A DNA stretch of 6,292 bases, taken from NCBI GenBank assembly GCA_041671005.1, contig JBAZCJ010000084.1, forward strand, positions 1 through 6,292. Reading direction: 5' to 3'. Shown one piece after another: positions 4,450 to 6,292 of the stretch. Both the position numbers and the translations under genes were made by a program. The DNA comes from JACRPI01 sp041671005. GTDB taxonomy: Archaea > Nanobdellota > Nanobdellia > Woesearchaeales > DSVV01. The notes under the pieces were generated by a model. The model was not told the origin of the DNA and made no database searches. It was given only the letters and a program-made list of their open reading frames with translations. Position 1 is the stretch's first letter; the number at the start of each line of letters is the position of its first letter.

Positions 4450-6292
4450 ATGTATAAAAAAAGAGGTCAAGTAACTGTTTTTATAATTATTGGGCTCATT
4501 CTTATAGCAAGCATTGGTGTTTTTCTGTTTTACAAAAGTCCTGTTGAACAACAGATTCCAGAAGTAATTGATAAGGAAACTATTACCCAATATGTGACGT
4601 CTTGTCTTAAAGATACTGCTGAGCAAGTTATAGAAACTGTTGCACGTCAAGGTGGGATGTACGAACCAATAATATACAAAACATTTCAAGGGAATAATAT
4701 CAGTTATTGGTGTTATGGTGAATCTCCTAATCAGTGTGTAAATGGAATGTTAACAAAAAAAGATGTTGCAGATCAAATAATATATGGTCTCAACCAAGAA
4801 ATTAGTCTTTGTCTTGATTTTCAAGCATTTGAAGAACAAGGGTATATAATAACACAAGGAACTCTCGAAGGTAGTGCAGTTATAAGAAATGAAGACATTG
4901 AAATCACATTAACATATCCTTTAAAAATAACTCATGAAAGTCAAGAAGTTACTGTTGATTCATTTCAGTCAATAATTAAGACTCCTTTGGGTCAATTGTA
5001 TAATGTTGCACATGATATTGTTAATCAAGAAGCAGAGCACGAAGAGTTTGATGTTGTTCCTTATGCTGTAAACCATACAGATATAATTATTGAAAAAAAT
5101 AAACCATATCCTTCAATTATATACACACTTCAAAAAGGAGAAACTGTTTTGCAGTTTGCAATTCAAGGTATTGAAACAGTAGGGTCAGAAATAAGATTTG
5201 GTGCAAATGAACAATTATATGGCTGTTGTTATATTGAATCTGTCTGTTATGCAAACACTCCTAATACTGTGTGTACAGAAAAGCAAGGAATGTATGAATC
5301 TTCTCCATGCTCGTGTGATGCTGCACAGTTACAAACAATAACACAAACTCTCTGTAATGGAAATCAATGTAATAACTGTAAAACTTATACTCATGGTGAC
5401 AGCTGGTGCGAATATGATGCTGAAACAGGAAAAGGGAAAGATGCTGTTGGCAGTAGACAATATCTTTATTCATGTATAAATGGCGAAGTACAGCATGAAG
5501 AATGTAGAGATTATAGAGAAGAAATTTGTGTTGAAAATAATGATAATGCACGTTGCAGACCAAATAGATGGCAAGATTGTACTGTGTGCACATCAAAGGA
5601 ATGTTGTGAAAACAGAGAAGAACGAGATTGCTATTGGAATGAAGAGCTTTCTTCTTTAAGTACTCAATGTACTGCTTATGTCCCTCCAGGGTTTAAGTTT
5701 TGGGAATATAATGGGATAGAATATTGTAGTCTTGCAGATAATCAAAAAACTTGTTCTGGGTTATCGTGTTCACAAGAATGGGTTGATGCGACCGCAATAT
5801 CTTGTTATAGTCAAGGAGATTGTGGTAATTATAGAAATGTGAAAGGCACATTAACTGAACAAGGTTTTTTTAATTCTAATTTTAAATATGAACCTTCTCA
5901 AGAAATTTATACTGTTGAACAATATGCAGACCCTCTTGAACTCCCATTGTACATTGAAAAACAACATCCGTTATTGACAACTCCTGTAACATATGCAGCA
6001 GATGTGTTTGTGGAAATGATTACTGCAGCCTATCGTTTTGTTAATCAATGGGTTGATATTACTGTTCCAAATTATATTAATCCTTTTACAAAAAATCCAA
6101 AAATAGAAGTATTAGAAGTTAGTTTTTGTTTACCTTGGCAGGCGGAAAATACAGGAGATGCTTGTGAACAATGTGGTTCAAATACAAAATTATGTACAGA
6201 GTATCAATGTAAAAGTCTTGGAAAAAAATGTGTATATGAAGAGAAAGATGGTTGGCCAACATGTACTGTTGTAACAAAGGAAAAACAAAAAA
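4450..6292 (+). CDS. large cysteine-rich, membrane-anchored surface protein (partial, 3' end outside window)
   Basis: The frame is open from this ATG to the window edge: 614 complete codons plus one base, no stop. The N-terminus is KKRGQVTVFIIIGLIL with a hydrophobic helix (about 10-28), resembling an archaeal class III (prepilin-like) signal with possible cleavage at G6/Q7. However, the Glu usual at +5 is Phe, so an uncleaved anchor is possible. Residues 39-70 (VTSCLKDTAEQVIE, ending GG), a Cys-containing stretch at 86-124 and a beta-rich region at 132-250 recall a widespread uncharacterised DPANN protein architecture. There are 36 cysteines: four in the first 250 residues, 25 between 259 and 458, none from 459 to 559, and seven in 560-605. 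The last set has the spacing C-x2-C-x6-C-x4-C-x6-C and contains EYQCKSLGKKC. Disulfide-stabilised extracellular modules are likely. It diverges from rnhB and has its own promoter, apart from the glycan operon. It may be a cell-surface or adhesion protein; no enzymatic motif is seen. Confidence 0.85.
   Translation, partial: MYKKRGQVTVFIIIGLILIASIGVFLFYKSPVEQQIPEVIDKETITQYVTSCLKDTAEQVIETVARQGGMYEPIIYKTFQGNNISYWCYGESPNQCVNGMLTKKDVADQIIYGLNQEISLCLDFQAFEEQGYIITQGTLEGSAVIRNEDIEITLTYPLKITHESQEVTVDSFQSIIKTPLGQLYNVAHDIVNQEAEHEEFDVVPYAVNHTDIIIEKNKPYPSIIYTLQKGETVLQFAIQGIETVGSEIRFGANEQLYGCCYIESVCYANTPNTVCTEKQGMYESSPCSCDAAQLQTITQTLCNGNQCNNCKTYTHGDSWCEYDAETGKGKDAVGSRQYLYSCINGEVQHEECRDYREEICVENNDNARCRPNRWQDCTVCTSKECCENREERDCYWNEELSSLSTQCTAYVPPGFKFWEYNGIEYCSLADNQKTCSGLSCSQEWVDATAISCYSQGDCGNYRNVKGTLTEQGFFNSNFKYEPSQEIYTVEQYADPLELPLYIEKQHPLLTTPVTYAADVFVEMITAAYRFVNQWVDITVPNYINPFTKNPKIEVLEVSFCLPWQAENTGDACEQCGSNTKLCTEYQCKSLGKKCVYEEKDGWPTCTVVTKEKQK

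Noticed and set aside
4357..4689. 110-aa open frame on the minus strand
   Set aside because: It lies antisense to the conserved N-terminus of the large surface protein and across its promoter. The sequence looks like low-complexity translation of AT-rich DNA.
5261..5596. 111-aa open frame on the minus strand
   Set aside because: It is antisense to the Cys-rich cluster. The many TGT/TGC codons and few stop complements make a long His/Tyr-rich shadow frame likely by chance.
5224..5823. Zinc-finger or nucleic-acid-binding reading of the Cys cluster
   Set aside because: The spacing is irregular, CC pairs occur (259-260, 385-386), His is rare and the protein begins with an export/anchor segment, so disulfides are more likely.
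1..6292. CRISPR array, insertion sequence or integrase signature
   Set aside because: No regularly spaced repeats, transposase motifs or target-site duplications were seen, apart from the single palindrome whose mobile origin is untested.

Overview
The window reads as a piece of an AT-rich archaeal genome, most likely a DPANN lineage of the Woesearchaeota/Pacearchaeota kind. Four things point there. The RNase HII has archaeal-style motifs and ends in a PCNA-binding (PIP-box) motif. The two promoters that can be seen are TATA boxes placed for leaderless or nearly leaderless transcripts. Ribosome-binding sites inside the operon are GAGAGG/AGGTGG, and genes are packed with ATGA overlaps. The last gene has the KRGQVTVFIIIG-type N-terminus and cysteine-rich ectodomain that I associate with large DPANN surface proteins. 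The lineage is inferred from family knowledge; no search was run.

Positions 1-3600 (+) are part of one tightly packed operon for surface glycan or glycolipid assembly: the tail of an unrecognised gene, a DUF2304 small membrane protein, a DPM1-like polyprenyl-phosphate sugar synthase, a multi-pass GT-C-type membrane protein, a small membrane-anchored cysteine-rich protein, and an ExoA-like family 2 glycosyltransferase with C-terminal membrane helices. Every gene overlaps the next, by 4, 4, 11, 4 and 32 nt, so translational coupling is likely. The likely logic is that the DPM1-like enzyme charges a lipid phosphate with a sugar at the cytoplasmic face, DUF2304 may anchor or assist it, the GT-C protein uses the lipid-linked sugar on the outer face, and the second GT2 extends a lipid-linked glycan. 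The operon promoter lies outside the window. A T8 tract directly after the last stop is the probable terminator.

Positions 3586-4239 (-) are rnhB (RNase HII), convergent with the operon and overlapping its last gene by 15 nt. That overlap encodes the end of the PIP box.

Positions 4240-4449 are a divergent intergenic region. It has a TATA box for each flanking gene, an 11-bp inverted repeat, and a gap-free imperfect palindrome of about 83 nt that abuts and partly overlaps the TATA box of the right-hand gene. Neither inverted repeat is explained by the flanking genes.

Positions 4450-6292 (+) hold the first 614 codons of a large membrane-anchored, cysteine-rich exported protein that runs off the window. 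It was found by direct translation, because it has no stop codon in view.
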